Below are positions 47,705 through 58,962 of a stretch of DNA of 64,000 nucleotides, in pieces. A model generated the notes under the pieces. It had not been told where the DNA came from, searched no databases, and saw nothing but the letters and a program-made list of their open reading frames with translations. The stretch spans positions 28,188 through 92,187 of the forward strand of contig CACXMA010000008.1 in NCBI GenBank assembly GCA_902768665.1, given 5' to 3'. The stretch's first letter is position 1, and every line of letters begins with the position of its first letter. The translations under genes and the position numbers were made by a program. This stretch comes from an uncultured Bacteroidia bacterium (GTDB taxonomy: Bacteria; Bacteroidota; Bacteroidia; Bacteroidales; UBA932).

Positions 47705-49858
47705 ATGTCGAAAAGAGCGCAAAAAGTCAGCCGCAGAAACGAGCGCAAGCCCCGCCTCCAGAAGAAGGCGCCGGTGCATTATCATGAGTTCGAAGGCATC
47801 GCCCGGATGAACCGGGAGGGCCATATCTATGTCAAGGTAGAGGAACTGGAGGAAGAAATCTTCGTCAAGGCCGGCCGCACGCGCGGCGCCCTCAACGGAG
47901 ACCGCGTCCGTGTTGCCGTGACGCATCGCAGCAGCGTCCGCCATGGCCTCGAAGGCGAGATATTCTCCATCGTCCAGCGCAACGACCGCCCCATGGTCGG
48001 CATCTACCACCCCGTCGGCCGCCAGGCCTGGGTGCTGATGTCTTCGCGGACCATGCCCTATGACATCGAGGTCCCGATTCCGGAGGGCGAGATCAAGCGC
48101 GGCATGAAGGTCGCCGCCGTCGTGGACGGCTGGGAGCGCGGTGCGTCGTGTCCCCACGGGCACATCGTCGACATCCTCGGCATGCCCGGGGAGAATGAGA
48201 CCGAGATGCACGCCATCCTCGCCGAATTCGGCCTCCCGTACCGCTTCGAACCTTATGTGGAACGGGCTGCGGACAAAATTTCGGACGAGATCACCGACAA
48301 GGACCGCGCCGGCCGCCGCGATTTCCGCAAAACGCTGACCTTCACCATCGACCCTGCCGACGCCAAGGATTTTGACGACGCCCTGTCCTTCCGCAAGCTC
48401 CCGAACGGCAACTTTGAAGTCGGCGTCCACATCGCCGATGTCAGTTATTACGTCAAGCCGAACTCCGCCGTCGACAAGGAAGCCCAGGCCCGCGGCACCT
48501 CCGTCTACCTCGTGGACCGCACTGTTCCGATGCTCCCGGAGAAGCTTTCCAACAAGCTCTGCTCGCTGCGTCCGCATGAAGAAAAACTCTGCTTCTCCGC
48601 CGTTTTCGAAATCACGCCCCAGGCCAAGGTCATCAACCCCTGGTTCGGCCGGACGGAAATCATCTCCGACTACCGGTTTGCCTATGAGCTCGCGCAGGAG
48701 ATCATCGACGCGGGCCCCGAGGCCATGCAGAAGGATTTCGGAGAAGGCAGCGAATGCGGCCTCGTCCCCGCCGACGTCAAGGAAGCCGTCCTGACCCTCA
48801 ACGACCTGGCCCTCAAGCTCCGCCGCAAGCGTTTCGCCGCCGGCGCCATCAATTTCGAGCGCCCGGAAATGAAGGTCGACATCGACGAAAACGGCAAGCC
48901 CGTCGGCGTGCACCAGCGCATTTCCAAAGAAGCCAACTGGCTCATCGAGGAGTTTATGCTCCTGGCGAACCGCAACGTCGCGGAGTTTGTCGCCACGGGC
49001 GGGAAGTTCGGCGGCAAGGCCCTCAAGGCCGCCAAGACCTTCGTCTACCGTGTCCATGACGAGCCCAACGGCGAGAAAATCGGCCGTCTGCGTGAGTTTG
49101 CCGGCAATTTCGGCCTCAAGATGGGCGAGACGGGCTCCGGCCGCCAGACCGCCCGCAGCGTCAACGCCCTCCTCGACGGGGCCAAGGACAGCCCGGCTTT
49201 CAACGCCCTCGAGCTGCTGGCCCTCCGCGCCATGGCAAAGGCCTGCTACAGCACCGACAACATCGGCCATTACGGTCTCGCATTCCAGTTCTACACGCAC
49301 TTCACTTCCCCGATCCGCCGCTATCCCGACATGATGGTCCACCGCCTGCTGGCCATGTACCTCGAAGGGGCGGATTCCCAGAACAAGGACTACTACACCG
49401 AGCAGTGCCGCCACGCCTCCGAGCGCGAAGTCGTCGCCGCCGAGGCCGAACGCGAGAGCATCAAGTACAAGGTCATCGAGTTCATGCAGGACAAGGTCGG
49501 CATGGAATTTAACGGAACCATCTCCAGTCTGACCGAGTGGGGAATGTATGTAGAACTGGAAGACACCCACATCGAGGGCATGATTCCGCTGCGGACCATC
49601 CGTTCCGACTTCTACGACTTCGACCCGGACCGCTATCTCGTCCGCGGCCGCCGCACCGGCCATGTCTTCCGTCTCGGAGACCCTGTCCGTATCCGCGTCA
49701 AGGAAAGCAACCTCGAGCAGCGCCTGCTCGACTACGAGCTCATCGAAGATCGCATCGCCGCGCCGGAAGACCGCCCTTCCCGCACCTCCGACGGCGAACC
49801 CTACCGCCAGGAAGGCGATAACCGCCGCTTCCGCTCCGGCAAATCCCGGAAGAAATAG
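47705..49858 (+). CDS. rnr: Ribonuclease R
   Basis: A 717-residue 3'-5' exoribonuclease. A basic N-terminus (MSKRAQKVSRRNERKPRLQKK), two cold-shock domains (about 25-210), the RNB catalytic domain with DPADAKDFDDALS (metal-binding aspartates) and HFTSPIRRYPDMMVHR, and a C-terminal S1 domain with GTISSLTEWGMYVELEDTHIEG. The ATG at 47705 is preferred to a TTG ten codons upstream, which overlaps the promoter box. Confidence 0.96.
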   Translation: MSKRAQKVSRRNERKPRLQKKAPVHYHEFEGIARMNREGHIYVKVEELEEEIFVKAGRTRGALNGDRVRVAVTHRSSVRHGLEGEIFSIVQRNDRPMVGIYHPVGRQAWVLMSSRTMPYDIEVPIPEGEIKRGMKVAAVVDGWERGASCPHGHIVDILGMPGENETEMHAILAEFGLPYRFEPYVERAADKISDEITDKDRAGRRDFRKTLTFTIDPADAKDFDDALSFRKLPNGNFEVGVHIADVSYYVKPNSAVDKEAQARGTSVYLVDRTVPMLPEKLSNKLCSLRPHEEKLCFSAVFEITPQAKVINPWFGRTEIISDYRFAYELAQEIIDAGPEAMQKDFGEGSECGLVPADVKEAVLTLNDLALKLRRKRFAAGAINFERPEMKVDIDENGKPVGVHQRISKEANWLIEEFMLLANRNVAEFVATGGKFGGKALKAAKTFVYRVHDEPNGEKIGRLREFAGNFGLKMGETGSGRQTARSVNALLDGAKDSPAFNALELLALRAMAKACYSTDNIGHYGLAFQFYTHFTSPIRRYPDMMVHRLLAMYLEGADSQNKDYYTEQCRHASEREVVAAEAERESIKYKVIEFMQDKVGMEFNGTISSLTEWGMYVELEDTHIEGMIPLRTIRSDFYDFDPDRYLVRGRRTGHVFRLGDPVRIRVKESNLEQRLLDYELIEDRIAAPEDRPSRTSDGEPYRQEGDNRRFRSGKSRKK

Positions 49859-49903
49859 ACTCTTTGTCTCTGATGGCGAATGAATACATTTACATATACT
49901 GAT

Positions 49904-51397
49904 ATGAAAAGAGTCATTACCTCATTATTGACGATTATCGCATTCTTGCCTGCATTTGCACAGAATGACAAGTATGATCAGTTTCTTCAATTGGCTGAGG
50001 CCAAGGATACAACCGCCATCTATGAATTGATGCAGGATTGGGACCGAGATGATCCAGATTTTTATGTCGTGGCGTCGAATTATTATCTTTTGAAGGCTCG
50101 GGAAGAAAAGATTGTCCTTTCACCGGAAGCGCCCGAAGTCGGCAACCAGAGCTTGATCATCAAGTCACCTGACAATCCGGATGAAGTTGTAGGTTACTTT
50201 TATGGTGAAATGGATTATAATCCCGTTTGGATGCAGAAGATCTACGATGTACTGGAAGAAGGAACGTCAAGATTCCCGGACCGTATCGATCTGTGGTTCG
50301 GACTTGTAAAAACTTATGAAGAAGCGAAGGATTTTGATGGTGCCATCTCGACACTGGAAAGAGTACTGGATCGTGCACGGCTTAACGGAGAGCATTGGCT
50401 TGGCTCGCAGAATGAGCCAGCAAAGGAGAATATGATGACGGAAACCCTCCAACAGTATTTCTCCGAGTTTATAGAAGGCGGTGCGACAAATGTGCAGTTG
50501 ATGAAACTGGTTGACTCAGTTTTAGATTATAATCCCCATAGCGTATACTTCTTGTCAGACAAGTCAGCCCTCCTTTCCTTGGACTGGCAGTTTGACGAAG
50601 CTATTCAATACGCCAGGCAGGCATTGGAGCAGGACCCGGAAGACATGTTGGTGGCCGGTAATCTAGCCTATCTGTATTCATCAATAAATCGCCGTCAGGA
50701 AGCCCTGGATATGTTCTTATACATCCAGGAGCATTCTCAAGATCCGGATGATTTGGAATGGGCGGGCAATTCCATCTTACAACTTCGGGAGGAAATGAAT
50801 CGCCAATATCGTTCTATTGATATCAAGGAGATGAAGAAGTATGCCCGTAAGAATGCAAAGGAATATGAAGCGTTGTTGAAACGATTCATAGATGCGGACG
50901 AGAGCCTTACTGATGATGAACTGGCTACACTGTATTTCGCAGCACCCTTTGCCGGATATAGCAGGAGCTTGAATCAAGGTGATGTTCGGAAGTTGATCAA
51001 CGAGAAGGAATATGAAGAAGCTTACCAGCGCGGGAAAGAACTGGTAAATAGCAAGGATGCTTTCTCGTTGGACCTGTTGATGAAAACAGCCAGTTTGGGT
51101 GAGTATCTCAATAAAGAGTATTTGCCCTACTATACGCGTGTATCCATGCTTTTAAGAATGCTCCAAGGAACAGGAAACGCCAAATCTCCTGACTGTGCAA
51201 TGTGGGTTACTGACGTTAGTGACGAGTACGTCATCATGGGGCTATATGGGATGGAAAGTCTTTCATCGCAGAGCTTGATCTATCATGATGGCCACGACAT
51301 CGATATGATGAAGGTTCGGATGGAGAACGGAAGTGCCTTCATTTTCTACTTCAATGTAGATTTTTCAATGGCCATTTTGGATGATTTATTCAAATAA
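49904..51397 (+). CDS. Secreted TPR protein with DUF4919-like C-terminal domain
   Basis: A 497-residue protein. Signal peptide MKRVITSLLTIIAFLPAFAQ. Residues about 25-310 contain helical repeats of TPR type (FDGAISTLERVLDRARLN, FDEAIQYARQALEQDPED, RQEALDMFLYIQEHSQD). From about 325, EYEALLKRFIDADESLTDDE and YEEAYQRGKELVNSKDAFSLD through to the end resemble DUF4919. The gene is plainly AT-richer and uses codons unlike rnr or atpG on either side, which suggests later acquisition or weak codon selection. Function unknown. Start set by the signal peptide. Confidence 0.75.
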   Translation: MKRVITSLLTIIAFLPAFAQNDKYDQFLQLAEAKDTTAIYELMQDWDRDDPDFYVVASNYYLLKAREEKIVLSPEAPEVGNQSLIIKSPDNPDEVVGYFYGEMDYNPVWMQKIYDVLEEGTSRFPDRIDLWFGLVKTYEEAKDFDGAISTLERVLDRARLNGEHWLGSQNEPAKENMMTETLQQYFSEFIEGGATNVQLMKLVDSVLDYNPHSVYFLSDKSALLSLDWQFDEAIQYARQALEQDPEDMLVAGNLAYLYSSINRRQEALDMFLYIQEHSQDPDDLEWAGNSILQLREEMNRQYRSIDIKEMKKYARKNAKEYEALLKRFIDADESLTDDELATLYFAAPFAGYSRSLNQGDVRKLINEKEYEEAYQRGKELVNSKDAFSLDLLMKTASLGEYLNKEYLPYYTRVSMLLRMLQGTGNAKSPDCAMWVTDVSDEYVIMGLYGMESLSSQSLIYHDGHDIDMMKVRMENGSAFIFYFNVDFSMAILDDLFK

Positions 51398-51415
51398 GCT
51401 GCTATTATAATGTCT

Positions 51416-51442
51416 TCGAAGGTCCACTCATTGGACCTTCGA
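51416..51442 (+). terminator. Hairpin after the TPR gene
   Basis: TCGAAGGTCCA ... TGGACCTTCGA, perfect 11-bp stem with a five-base loop, in the gap between two convergent genes; T-rich but no uninterrupted T run. Confidence 0.6.
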
Positions 51443-51475
51443 CATCATTTATACCTTCTATAAAAGAGTAAAAGG

Positions 51476-52378
51476 TTATTGCAAGGAGCCGCCGACGAGG
51501 TCGAGAATCTCGGAGGTGATCTTCTGCTGACGGCCCTTGTTGTATTCGAGCGTGAGGTCGTCGAGAAGGTCCTCGCCGTTGTCCGTAGCCGTCTGCATGG
51601 CGATGGTGCGGGCGGCATGCTCGGCAGCGATGCTGTCGAGAAGGGCCGCGTAGAGGGAAAGGCGGATGACCAGCGGAAGAAGCTGGTTCCAGGCCTCCTC
51701 GGGGGACGGTTCGACGAGAAAGCCGCGGCCGGAAGCCGGCTTCCCGGCCTCGTCCGGAGCGACGGGAGCGGCCGGAAGGAAGGGCTCGCAGACGGGCTTC
51801 TGGGAGGCGGAGGAGACGAAGTGGTTGTGGACGATGTCGATGCGGTCGAAACGGCCCTCGGCATACGCTTCCATCAGGGATGCGCCCAGGGCGGAAACAC
51901 CCTCATAGGCAGGCTGTTCAGCCAGCTTCGTAAAGTCCTCCGGGGAAGGGAAACCGCACTTTTTCATCGCGTCGGCCATCTTGCGGCCGATGCTGAAAAC
52001 GGTGATGTCCGTCACGCCTTCCCGCCGGTAATGCTCCACCGTTTCGAGCGTCAGGCGGACGGCGTTGGCGTTGAAGCCGCCGCAGAGGGAGGAATTCGAG
52101 GCCATGGCGACGATGGCCACGCTACGCTTCTCCTGGCGCGGGGCCGTGTAGAGGGTCGATATCTCCCCTACCGGCTCTTCCCGCTCCTGCCGGGCGGCGA
52201 TTTCCGCCTTGAGGTCCGCGAGGATGCCGTCGAGACGCTGGCGGTAAGGGCGCATGTTCTCCACGGCCACCTGCGCCTTCCGCAGCTTGGCGGAGGCGAC
52301 AAGTTTCATCGCCGAAGTGATCTTCAGCGTGCTCTTGACGGAGCCGATGCGGCCTTTTATTTCCTTTAACGAGGGCAT
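51476..52378 (-). CDS. atpG: ATP synthase gamma subunit
   Basis: A 300-residue central-stalk subunit of F1. N-terminal helix MPSLKEIKGRIGSVKSTLKITSAMKLVA and C-terminal helix with MQTATDNGEDLLDDLTLEYNK form the rotor coiled coil. A Pro/Ala-rich insertion near residues 190-220 (AAPVAPDEAGKP) is somewhat longer than in E. coli. Last gene of the eight-gene ATP synthase operon. Confidence 0.95.
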   Translation of the reverse strand: MPSLKEIKGRIGSVKSTLKITSAMKLVASAKLRKAQVAVENMRPYRQRLDGILADLKAEIAARQEREEPVGEISTLYTAPRQEKRSVAIVAMASNSSLCGGFNANAVRLTLETVEHYRREGVTDITVFSIGRKMADAMKKCGFPSPEDFTKLAEQPAYEGVSALGASLMEAYAEGRFDRIDIVHNHFVSSASQKPVCEPFLPAAPVAPDEAGKPASGRGFLVEPSPEEAWNQLLPLVIRLSLYAALLDSIAAEHAARTIAMQTATDNGEDLLDDLTLEYNKGRQQKITSEILDLVGGSLQ

Positions 52379-52379
52379 T

Positions 52380-53972
52380 CTACAGGCTTGACACTACATC
52401 CGCGGCGCTCTGGCGGAGAATTTCTGTGATTTCGTCGGTCAGCTTTCCGGCGGCAAGGGGCTCGAGGACATCCTTGGCGTGGAGCGAACGCATACGCTCG
52501 AGGAAGGCGTCCTGGAAGGCGGGAACGGCGGATAGCGGGATGTCCCGCATCAGGCCGTTCGTACCGCAATAGAGGATGGCGACCTGCTCGCCGACCGGCA
52601 TCGGGCTGTACTGCGGCTGGACGAGGAGGCGGCTGTTCTTGCGCCCCTTGTCGAGAGCCATCTCGGTAACCTTGTCCATGTCGGAGGAGAACTTCGAGAA
52701 GGCTTCCAGCTCAGCATACTGGGCCTGGTCGATTTTCAGCGTGCCCGCCACTTTCTTCATGGACTTGACCTGGGCGCTGCCGCCGACGCGGGAAACGGAG
52801 ATACCGACATTGATGGCAGGGCGGACGCCCTGGTTGAAGAGGCCGGACTCGAGGTAGATCTGGCCGTCGGTGATGGAAATGACGTTCGTCGGGATATAGG
52901 CGGCGACGTCACCGGCCTGCGTCTCGATAATCGGCAGGGCGGTCAGGGAACCGCCGCCGCGGACCTTTCCGCGAAGCGCCTCGGGCAGGTCGTTCATCTG
53001 CTCGGCGACTTCCTGCTGGCCAATGATCTTGGCCGCACGCTCGAGAAGGCGGCTGTGGAGATAGAAGATATCGCCCGGATAAGCCTCGCGGCCGGAAGGA
53101 CGGCGGAGGATCAGGGACACCTCGCGGTAGGCCACGGCCTGCTTGGAGAGGTCGTCGTACACGACCAGTGCGTGGCGGCCGGTGTCGCGGAAGTATTCGC
53201 CGATGGCGGCACCCGCGAAAGGCGCGTAATACTGCATGGCGGCGGGATCGGCGGCTGTGGCGGCCACGACGACCGTGTAGTCCATGGCGCCCTTGGCCCG
53301 GAGGGTCTCCACGATGCTGGCAACGGTCGAACCTTTCTGGCCCACGGCGACATAGATGCAGTAGACCGGATCCCCGGCGAGGTAGTTCGCGCGCTGGTTG
53401 ATGATCGTGTCGATGGCGATGGCGGTCTTTCCGGTCTGGCGGTCGCCGATGATGAGCTCGCGCTGGCCGCGGCCGATCGGAATCATCGCGTCGATGGCCT
53501 TGAGGCCCGTCTGCAGCGGCTCCGAAACGGGCTGGCGGTAGATGACGCCGGGCGCTTTCCGCTCCAGCGGCATGTCCACCTTCTCTCCCGGAATCACGCC
53601 CTGGCCGTCCAGCGGATTGCCGAGCGGATCCACGACGCGGCCGAGCATCTGCTCGCACACGGGGATGGAAGCGATGCGGCGGGTCCGGCGGGCGGTCATG
53701 CCCTCGCGGATCTTTTCGGTCGGGCCCATGAGGACGGCACCGACATTTTCCGGCTCGAGGTTCATCGCCACGGCCATGATGCCGCTCTCCTCGAACTCGA
53801 GGAGCTCGCCCGCTTCGGCGCCGCTCAGGCCATAGAGCCGGACCACGCCGTCACTGACCTGCAGGACCTTGCCGGTCTCTTCCATGTGGAGCTGTGCGGA
53901 CATGTCCCGGAGCTGTCCGAGAAGCACTTCCGAAAGTTCGCTGGCCTTGAGGTTGCTGTTATTCATACTCAA
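52380..53972 (-). CDS. atpA: ATP synthase alpha subunit
   Basis: A 530-residue non-catalytic nucleotide-binding subunit of F1. Walker [26 protein letters not shown], and the alpha signature [17 protein letters not shown] with the arginine finger. The N-terminal crown is [19 protein letters not shown]. Start overlaps the atpH end by four bases. Confidence 0.97.
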   Translation of the reverse strand: MSMNNSNLKASELSEVLLGQLRDMSAQLHMEETGKVLQVSDGVVRLYGLSGAEAGELLEFEESGIMAVAMNLEPENVGAVLMGPTEKIREGMTARRTRRIASIPVCEQMLGRVVDPLGNPLDGQGVIPGEKVDMPLERKAPGVIYRQPVSEPLQTGLKAIDAMIPIGRGQRELIIGDRQTGKTAIAIDTIINQRANYLAGDPVYCIYVAVGQKGSTVASIVETLRAKGAMDYTVVVAATAADPAAMQYYAPFAGAAIGEYFRDTGRHALVVYDDLSKQAVAYREVSLILRRPSGREAYPGDIFYLHSRLLERAAKIIGQQEVAEQMNDLPEALRGKVRGGGSLTALPIIETQAGDVAAYIPTNVISITDGQIYLESGLFNQGVRPAINVGISVSRVGGSAQVKSMKKVAGTLKIDQAQYAELEAFSKFSSDMDKVTEMALDKGRKNSRLLVQPQYSPMPVGEQVAILYCGTNGLMRDIPLSAVPAFQDAFLERMRSLHAKDVLEPLAAGKLTDEITEILRQSAADVVSSL

Positions 53973-54529
53973 ACGATTCTTCTGTTTTGTTCAATGAACT
54001 GCCGGCGGATCCGCCTCAGCTGATGGGCCGCGCTGGCGTCCAGGGTGTGATCTTCGATCTCGAAAACGAATCCGCCGATCAGGGTCGGGTCGGTAAAGGT
54101 GGAGATGACGACATCGTAGCCGGTCTTGCGCCGGATCATGTTCCTCAGACGGGCCAGGATGGCCTCGCCGGGAGGAATAACCGTCGTCAGGCGGGCATGC
54201 AACAGATGCTGCGACCTGTGGTAGTAGTCGATAAAATCATGGAGCATCAGCCTGAGATACGCGATCCGGCCGTTTGCCAGGACCATCCGGATAAAACGCG
54301 CCATCCCGTCCGCCATCTTTTCTTTCCCAAGCGCCGTCTCGAAGACCTTCATCTTCATTTCGGCGGTGACCGTCTCGGGATTGTCAAGCAGTTCCGAGAG
54401 CTCCGGAACCTCCGTCAGGGCACGCTCCAGCACGGCCGCCTGCGCGCAGACGACCTCGCCTTCCCCGGTCTCGGCCACATATTTCAGCAGCGCCCGGGCG
54501 TACCTCGAAGCGATGATTCCGATGTCCAT
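53969..54529 (-). CDS. atpH: ATP synthase delta subunit
   Basis: A 186-residue peripheral-stalk subunit. The N-terminal helical domain opens [18 protein letters not shown] and the C-terminal part has [26 protein letters not shown], the family ending (G-x-x-x-x-I-x-D-x-x-x-D-x-S). It matches OSCP/delta by position and pattern. Confidence 0.92.
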   Translation of the reverse strand: MDIGIIASRYARALLKYVAETGEGEVVCAQAAVLERALTEVPELSELLDNPETVTAEMKMKVFETALGKEKMADGMARFIRMVLANGRIAYLRLMLHDFIDYYHRSQHLLHARLTTVIPPGEAILARLRNMIRRKTGYDVVISTFTDPTLIGGFVFEIEDHTLDASAAHQLRRIRRQFIEQNRRIV

Positions 54530-54531
54530 AT

Positions 54532-55050
54532 TTATTCTTCTACGGGCGGGGTTATGCTCATCTTGTCGGCTTCGTCAAGCAGCGTCGAGACATACTCCTC
54601 CAGGTCCCTGTCCGAGGAGAGTTCCCGGCGGAGAATCTTTTCGGCGATGGCGACCGAGAGCATGGAAACCTCCTTCCGGACATCCCGGAGGGCCGATTCC
54701 TTCTCGGCGCTGATCTGGAGCCGCGCGTCGGAGACGATTTTCTGCGCCTCCTCCCGGGCCTGCTCCTTCGCCTGCTCGATGATGTGCTTTTTCGTTTCCG
54801 TGGCCTCGGTGATGAGGGCGTTCTGCTCCCGGCGGGCCTGGTCCATGATTTCCCGACACTCCTGGTTCATCCGGGTCATCTTTTCTTCGATTTCCCGGGC
54901 ATCCTTCAGGGACTTCGCAATGGCCTCACTGCGCTTGTCGACCATCCCGGTAATCACCGGGAAGCCGGCCTTGGCGAGGATGAAAAACACCACGCCGAAG
55001 ATGAGGACCATCCAGAAGAGAAGGCCGAAATCCGGAGTAATCAGGGACAT
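54532..55050 (-). CDS. atpF: ATP synthase b subunit
   Basis: A 172-residue stator subunit. One N-terminal membrane helix (residues about 8-28, FGLLFWMVLIFGVVFFILAK) followed by a long charged coiled coil to residue about 150. Length is typical. Confidence 0.94.
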   Translation of the reverse strand: MSLITPDFGLLFWMVLIFGVVFFILAKAGFPVITGMVDKRSEAIAKSLKDAREIEEKMTRMNQECREIMDQARREQNALITEATETKKHIIEQAKEQAREEAQKIVSDARLQISAEKESALRDVRKEVSMLSVAIAEKILRRELSSDRDLEEYVSTLLDEADKMSITPPVEE

Positions 55051-55056
55051 GGCAGA

Positions 55057-55299
55057 CTACATGAAGATGGCCAGCAGACAGACGATGATGGCGAACAGGG
55101 CGGCACCTTCGATCATACCGGCGGCGATGATCATGGACGTACGGAGGTTGTTCGCGGAATCCGGCTGGCGGGCCGTGGACTCCATCGTGGACTTGCCGAT
55201 CTTACCGATGCCGATGGCCGCTGCAAGGGCGGCGATGGCGGCACCGAACGCGGCACCGACGGTACCGAGAGCGGAAGCAAGGGGAATAAGTGTCATCAT
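55057..55299 (-). CDS. atpE: ATP synthase c subunit
   Basis: An 80-residue hairpin of two membrane helices that forms the rotor ring. The ion carrier is Glu64 in GMIEGAALF; Gly rather than Ser/Thr follows it and no matching Gln is seen in helix 1, so proton coupling is likelier than sodium. The loop ARQPD is conserved. Confidence 0.95.
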   Translation of the reverse strand: MMTLIPLASALGTVGAAFGAAIAALAAAIGIGKIGKSTMESTARQPDSANNLRTSMIIAAGMIEGAALFAIIVCLLAIFM

Positions 55300-55319
55300 A
55301 ACAGTATATATTTAAAAAG

Positions 55320-56432
55320 TTATTCGTCTCCGTGGGCTCTCGCCAATCCGATGTAGATCGACGACAGCATCGTAAAAACATAGGCCTGGATGAACGCCAC
55401 CAGGCACTCGAGGGCATCGAGGAACACGCCGAAGACCACCGACACGACGCTCATCGAGCCGAGGATCACCGAACCGTATTTCGCGACGATGAAGATGACG
55501 CAGACCATGCTCAGGATCATGATATGCCCCGCCATCATGTTGGCGAAGAGTCGGATGGTCAGCGAGACCGGCTTCATCAGGGCCGAGAAGACTTCGATGA
55601 CCGGCATGATCGGCTTGAGGAAAACCGGCACCTCCGGATTGAAGATTTCCTTGTAGTAGTGCTTCGAGCCGAAGATGTTGACCGTAAAGAAGGTAAAGAG
55701 CGCCAGCACAAGCGTCACGGCGATATTGCCCGTCAGGTTCGCGCCCCCCGGGAAGAACGGCACGATACCGAGGAAGTTGTTCAGCAGGATGAAGAAGAAG
55801 GCCATGCACAGGTAAGGCGAGAACCTGCGGTAGTCGCGTTCGCCGATGTTCTCGCGGGCCATGTCATGGACCATCATGATCAGCGGCTCCATCAGCGCGG
55901 CTATGCCCGTCGGCTTTTCCTTCAGCACGTCGTGCCGGCGGTACCACCTGGCCGTGGCGAGGATGATCCAGAGCAGGATGCCGCAGCTGATCAGCAGCGC
56001 CAGGACGTTCTTTGTGATGGAGATATCCAGCAGCGGACGCGCGCCCGTGGCCGCCTCCACGACCTTTCCGTCCGGACCGATGACAAAGCCGGCATAGCTG
56101 TGGCCATGCGCCAGCTTGTCGGACAGGAAGAGGTGGAAACCCTCCGTCCGGCTGTAGACGATCACCGGCAGCGGAATCGAGATGTGATGCCCGTTCACGG
56201 TCGTGATGTGCCAGTCATACGCGTCGCCGATGTGGTCGAAAATCACTTCGACGACATCGATGTCGGCAGATTTCCCGACTTCGCCTTCGGCTTCGCCCGA
56301 AATGACAGGGCTGTCATCTCGGCCAAGCGCTTCTTCATTGTCATCTCGACCAAGCGAAGCGCATGGAGAGATCTGCTCCGCAACAAAAAACAGAGCAACG
56401 ATCGACAGCAGTATGAGGGCGAGACGTTTCAT
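55320..56432 (-). CDS. atpB: ATP synthase a subunit with repeat-derived N-terminal insertion
   Basis: A 370-residue membrane stator subunit. As in other Bacteroidota, it has a signal-like N-terminus (MKRLALILLSIVALFFVAEQ) and a periplasmic N-terminal domain before the helices. The essential arginine is Arg294 in VSLTIRLFANM; five or more membrane helices follow from about residue 140. Residues about 20-57, including two copies of ALGRDD and the SGEAEGEVGKS stretch, are encoded by three short palindromic repeats (56268-56374). The gene overlaps atpC by four bases. The frame is intact, so it should be functional. Confidence 0.94.
   Translation of the reverse strand: MKRLALILLSIVALFFVAEQISPCASLGRDDNEEALGRDDSPVISGEAEGEVGKSADIDVVEVIFDHIGDAYDWHITTVNGHHISIPLPVIVYSRTEGFHLFLSDKLAHGHSYAGFVIGPDGKVVEAATGARPLLDISITKNVLALLISCGILLWIILATARWYRRHDVLKEKPTGIAALMEPLIMMVHDMARENIGERDYRRFSPYLCMAFFFILLNNFLGIVPFFPGGANLTGNIAVTLVLALFTFFTVNIFGSKHYYKEIFNPEVPVFLKPIMPVIEVFSALMKPVSLTIRLFANMMAGHIMILSMVCVIFIVAKYGSVILGSMSVVSVVFGVFLDALECLVAFIQAYVFTMLSSIYIGLARAHGDE
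56268..56374. repeat. Three AGAT(T/C)...ATGACA repeats inside atpB
   Basis: Copy A (56268-56307) begins AGATTTCCCGAC and ends CGAAATGACA. Copies B (56312-56338, truncated) and C (56339-56374, ending GGAGAGATCT) lie in the opposite orientation and both start TGTCATCTCG, 27 bases apart. Together 107 bases, kept in frame. Confidence 0.85.
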
Positions 56433-56674
56433 GCTTCGACGGCAAGTTCTACCTGGTCATCGGCGACTCTGACAAAGCCGCCGCGGATGGCGAGCATCTG
56501 CATTCCCTCCTCCGCTACATAGCGGACCTCCCCCGCAAGCAGCGGGGAGATGATGCCGGCATGGCCGGGAAGCACCTCGAAAGGCGCCTCGGCACCGGGG
56601 AGATACACCGCACTGACACGGGCGTCTGCGAGCGTGCCTTCCGGCGAAACGATATGTAGGTGCAAGTCTGTCAT
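56429..56674 (-). CDS. atpC: ATP synthase epsilon subunit
   Basis: An 81-residue protein equal to the N-terminal beta-sandwich of epsilon (LHLHIVSPEGTLADARVSAVYLPG, EVLPGHAGIISPLLAG); the C-terminal helical hairpin of the E. coli protein is absent, as in other Bacteroidota. The start is ATG at 56674, followed by ACA; both codons lie in the AAATGACA end of a palindromic repeat. A TTG at 56692 is in frame but less likely. Confidence 0.92.
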   Translation of the reverse strand: MTDLHLHIVSPEGTLADARVSAVYLPGAEAPFEVLPGHAGIISPLLAGEVRYVAEEGMQMLAIRGGFVRVADDQVELAVEA

Positions 56675-56702
56675 TTCGAGCGAGCGTAGCAAGTCGAGAA
56701 AT

Positions 56703-56704
<2 letters not shown>
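56669..56704. repeat. Palindromic repeat forming the atpD-atpC junction
   Basis: Read leftward it begins AGATTTCTCGAC and ends CTCGAAATGACA, the same ends as copy A in atpB. It starts within the atpD stop codon (56703-56705) and ends within the first two codons of atpC, so it makes up the whole gap. Confidence 0.85.
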
Positions 56705-58241
<1,537 letters not shown>

Positions 58242-58246
58242 TCATA

Positions 58247-58254
58247 CAAAGATA
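58247..58254 (-). promoter_or_regulatory. -7 promoter box for the ATP synthase operon
   Basis: Reads TATCTTTG leftward, exact consensus, 26 bases before atpD. No matching -33 box at 19-21 bases. Confidence 0.65.
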
Positions 58255-58307
58255 ACAACTTTTTCGGACAATCGCTACCCTTTCGACTTACAGGACAAGA
58301 ATAGTCC

Positions 58308-58961
58308 CTATTGGTAAATCTCCCGCAGCACGGCGAGGGAACGGACGTTGATGGTGGCCTCGGTGTGGATTTCGAGGTAGCGGATAAGCAGTTCCGCGAT
58401 GGCGTTCCGCTGGGCGCCGCCGAGGGGAATGAGCATCGAATGGGAAAAATCGCTGCGGAGAAAATCCGCGAGAACACGATAATGCTCCCCGGCCAGGGGC
58501 AGCAGGTCCTCCTCCCCGGGCTGGAAGCCGAGGGCGACGGCGAACTCGAGCAGGAAGCGGATCGGGTAGTTGCTGAAATCGGCATCCAGCGCATCCAGGG
58601 TCAGCACCTGACGCTCGCACCAGGCATAGAGTCCCTCCTCCCGGACACCGTCGTGGAGGGTCCTCAGGAGCACTTCGCTCATAAAGAGGGAAATGGTATT
58701 CTTGTAATAATTGTCCCGGATGCCGGACAGGGGCGCCAGCGGCCGGAAATTTCGCGCGGCCCAGAGGTCCGACTTCGGATTGGGGACAATGTCGGCTTCG
58801 AGGATGTTCAGCGGCAGGAAGAGGGCCATCGGCGTCTTCGGCCCGACACGAACGAGGAAACTCCGCCGGCCGTACGCCTCGCTGAGCGTCTGCAGGGCCA
58901 GGGCGTTCTCCCCGAACTTTGTGTGCGCGAGGACGATAAGACGGATGTTCTCGGCCGCCAT
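58308..58961 (-). CDS. recO: DNA repair protein RecO
   Basis: A 217-residue recombination mediator that loads RecA with RecR. N-terminal OB fold with IRLIVLAHTKFGENALALQTL, then LPLNILEADIVPNPKSDLWAARNF, typical of the Bacteroidota form. The zinc-binding cysteines of some RecO proteins are absent and it is slightly short. One base after rdgB. Confidence 0.88.
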   Translation of the reverse strand: MAAENIRLIVLAHTKFGENALALQTLSEAYGRRSFLVRVGPKTPMALFLPLNILEADIVPNPKSDLWAARNFRPLAPLSGIRDNYYKNTISLFMSEVLLRTLHDGVREEGLYAWCERQVLTLDALDADFSNYPIRFLLEFAVALGFQPGEEDLLPLAGEHYRVLADFLRSDFSHSMLIPLGGAQRNAIAELLIRYLEIHTEATINVRSLAVLREIYQ

Positions 58962-58962
58962 C

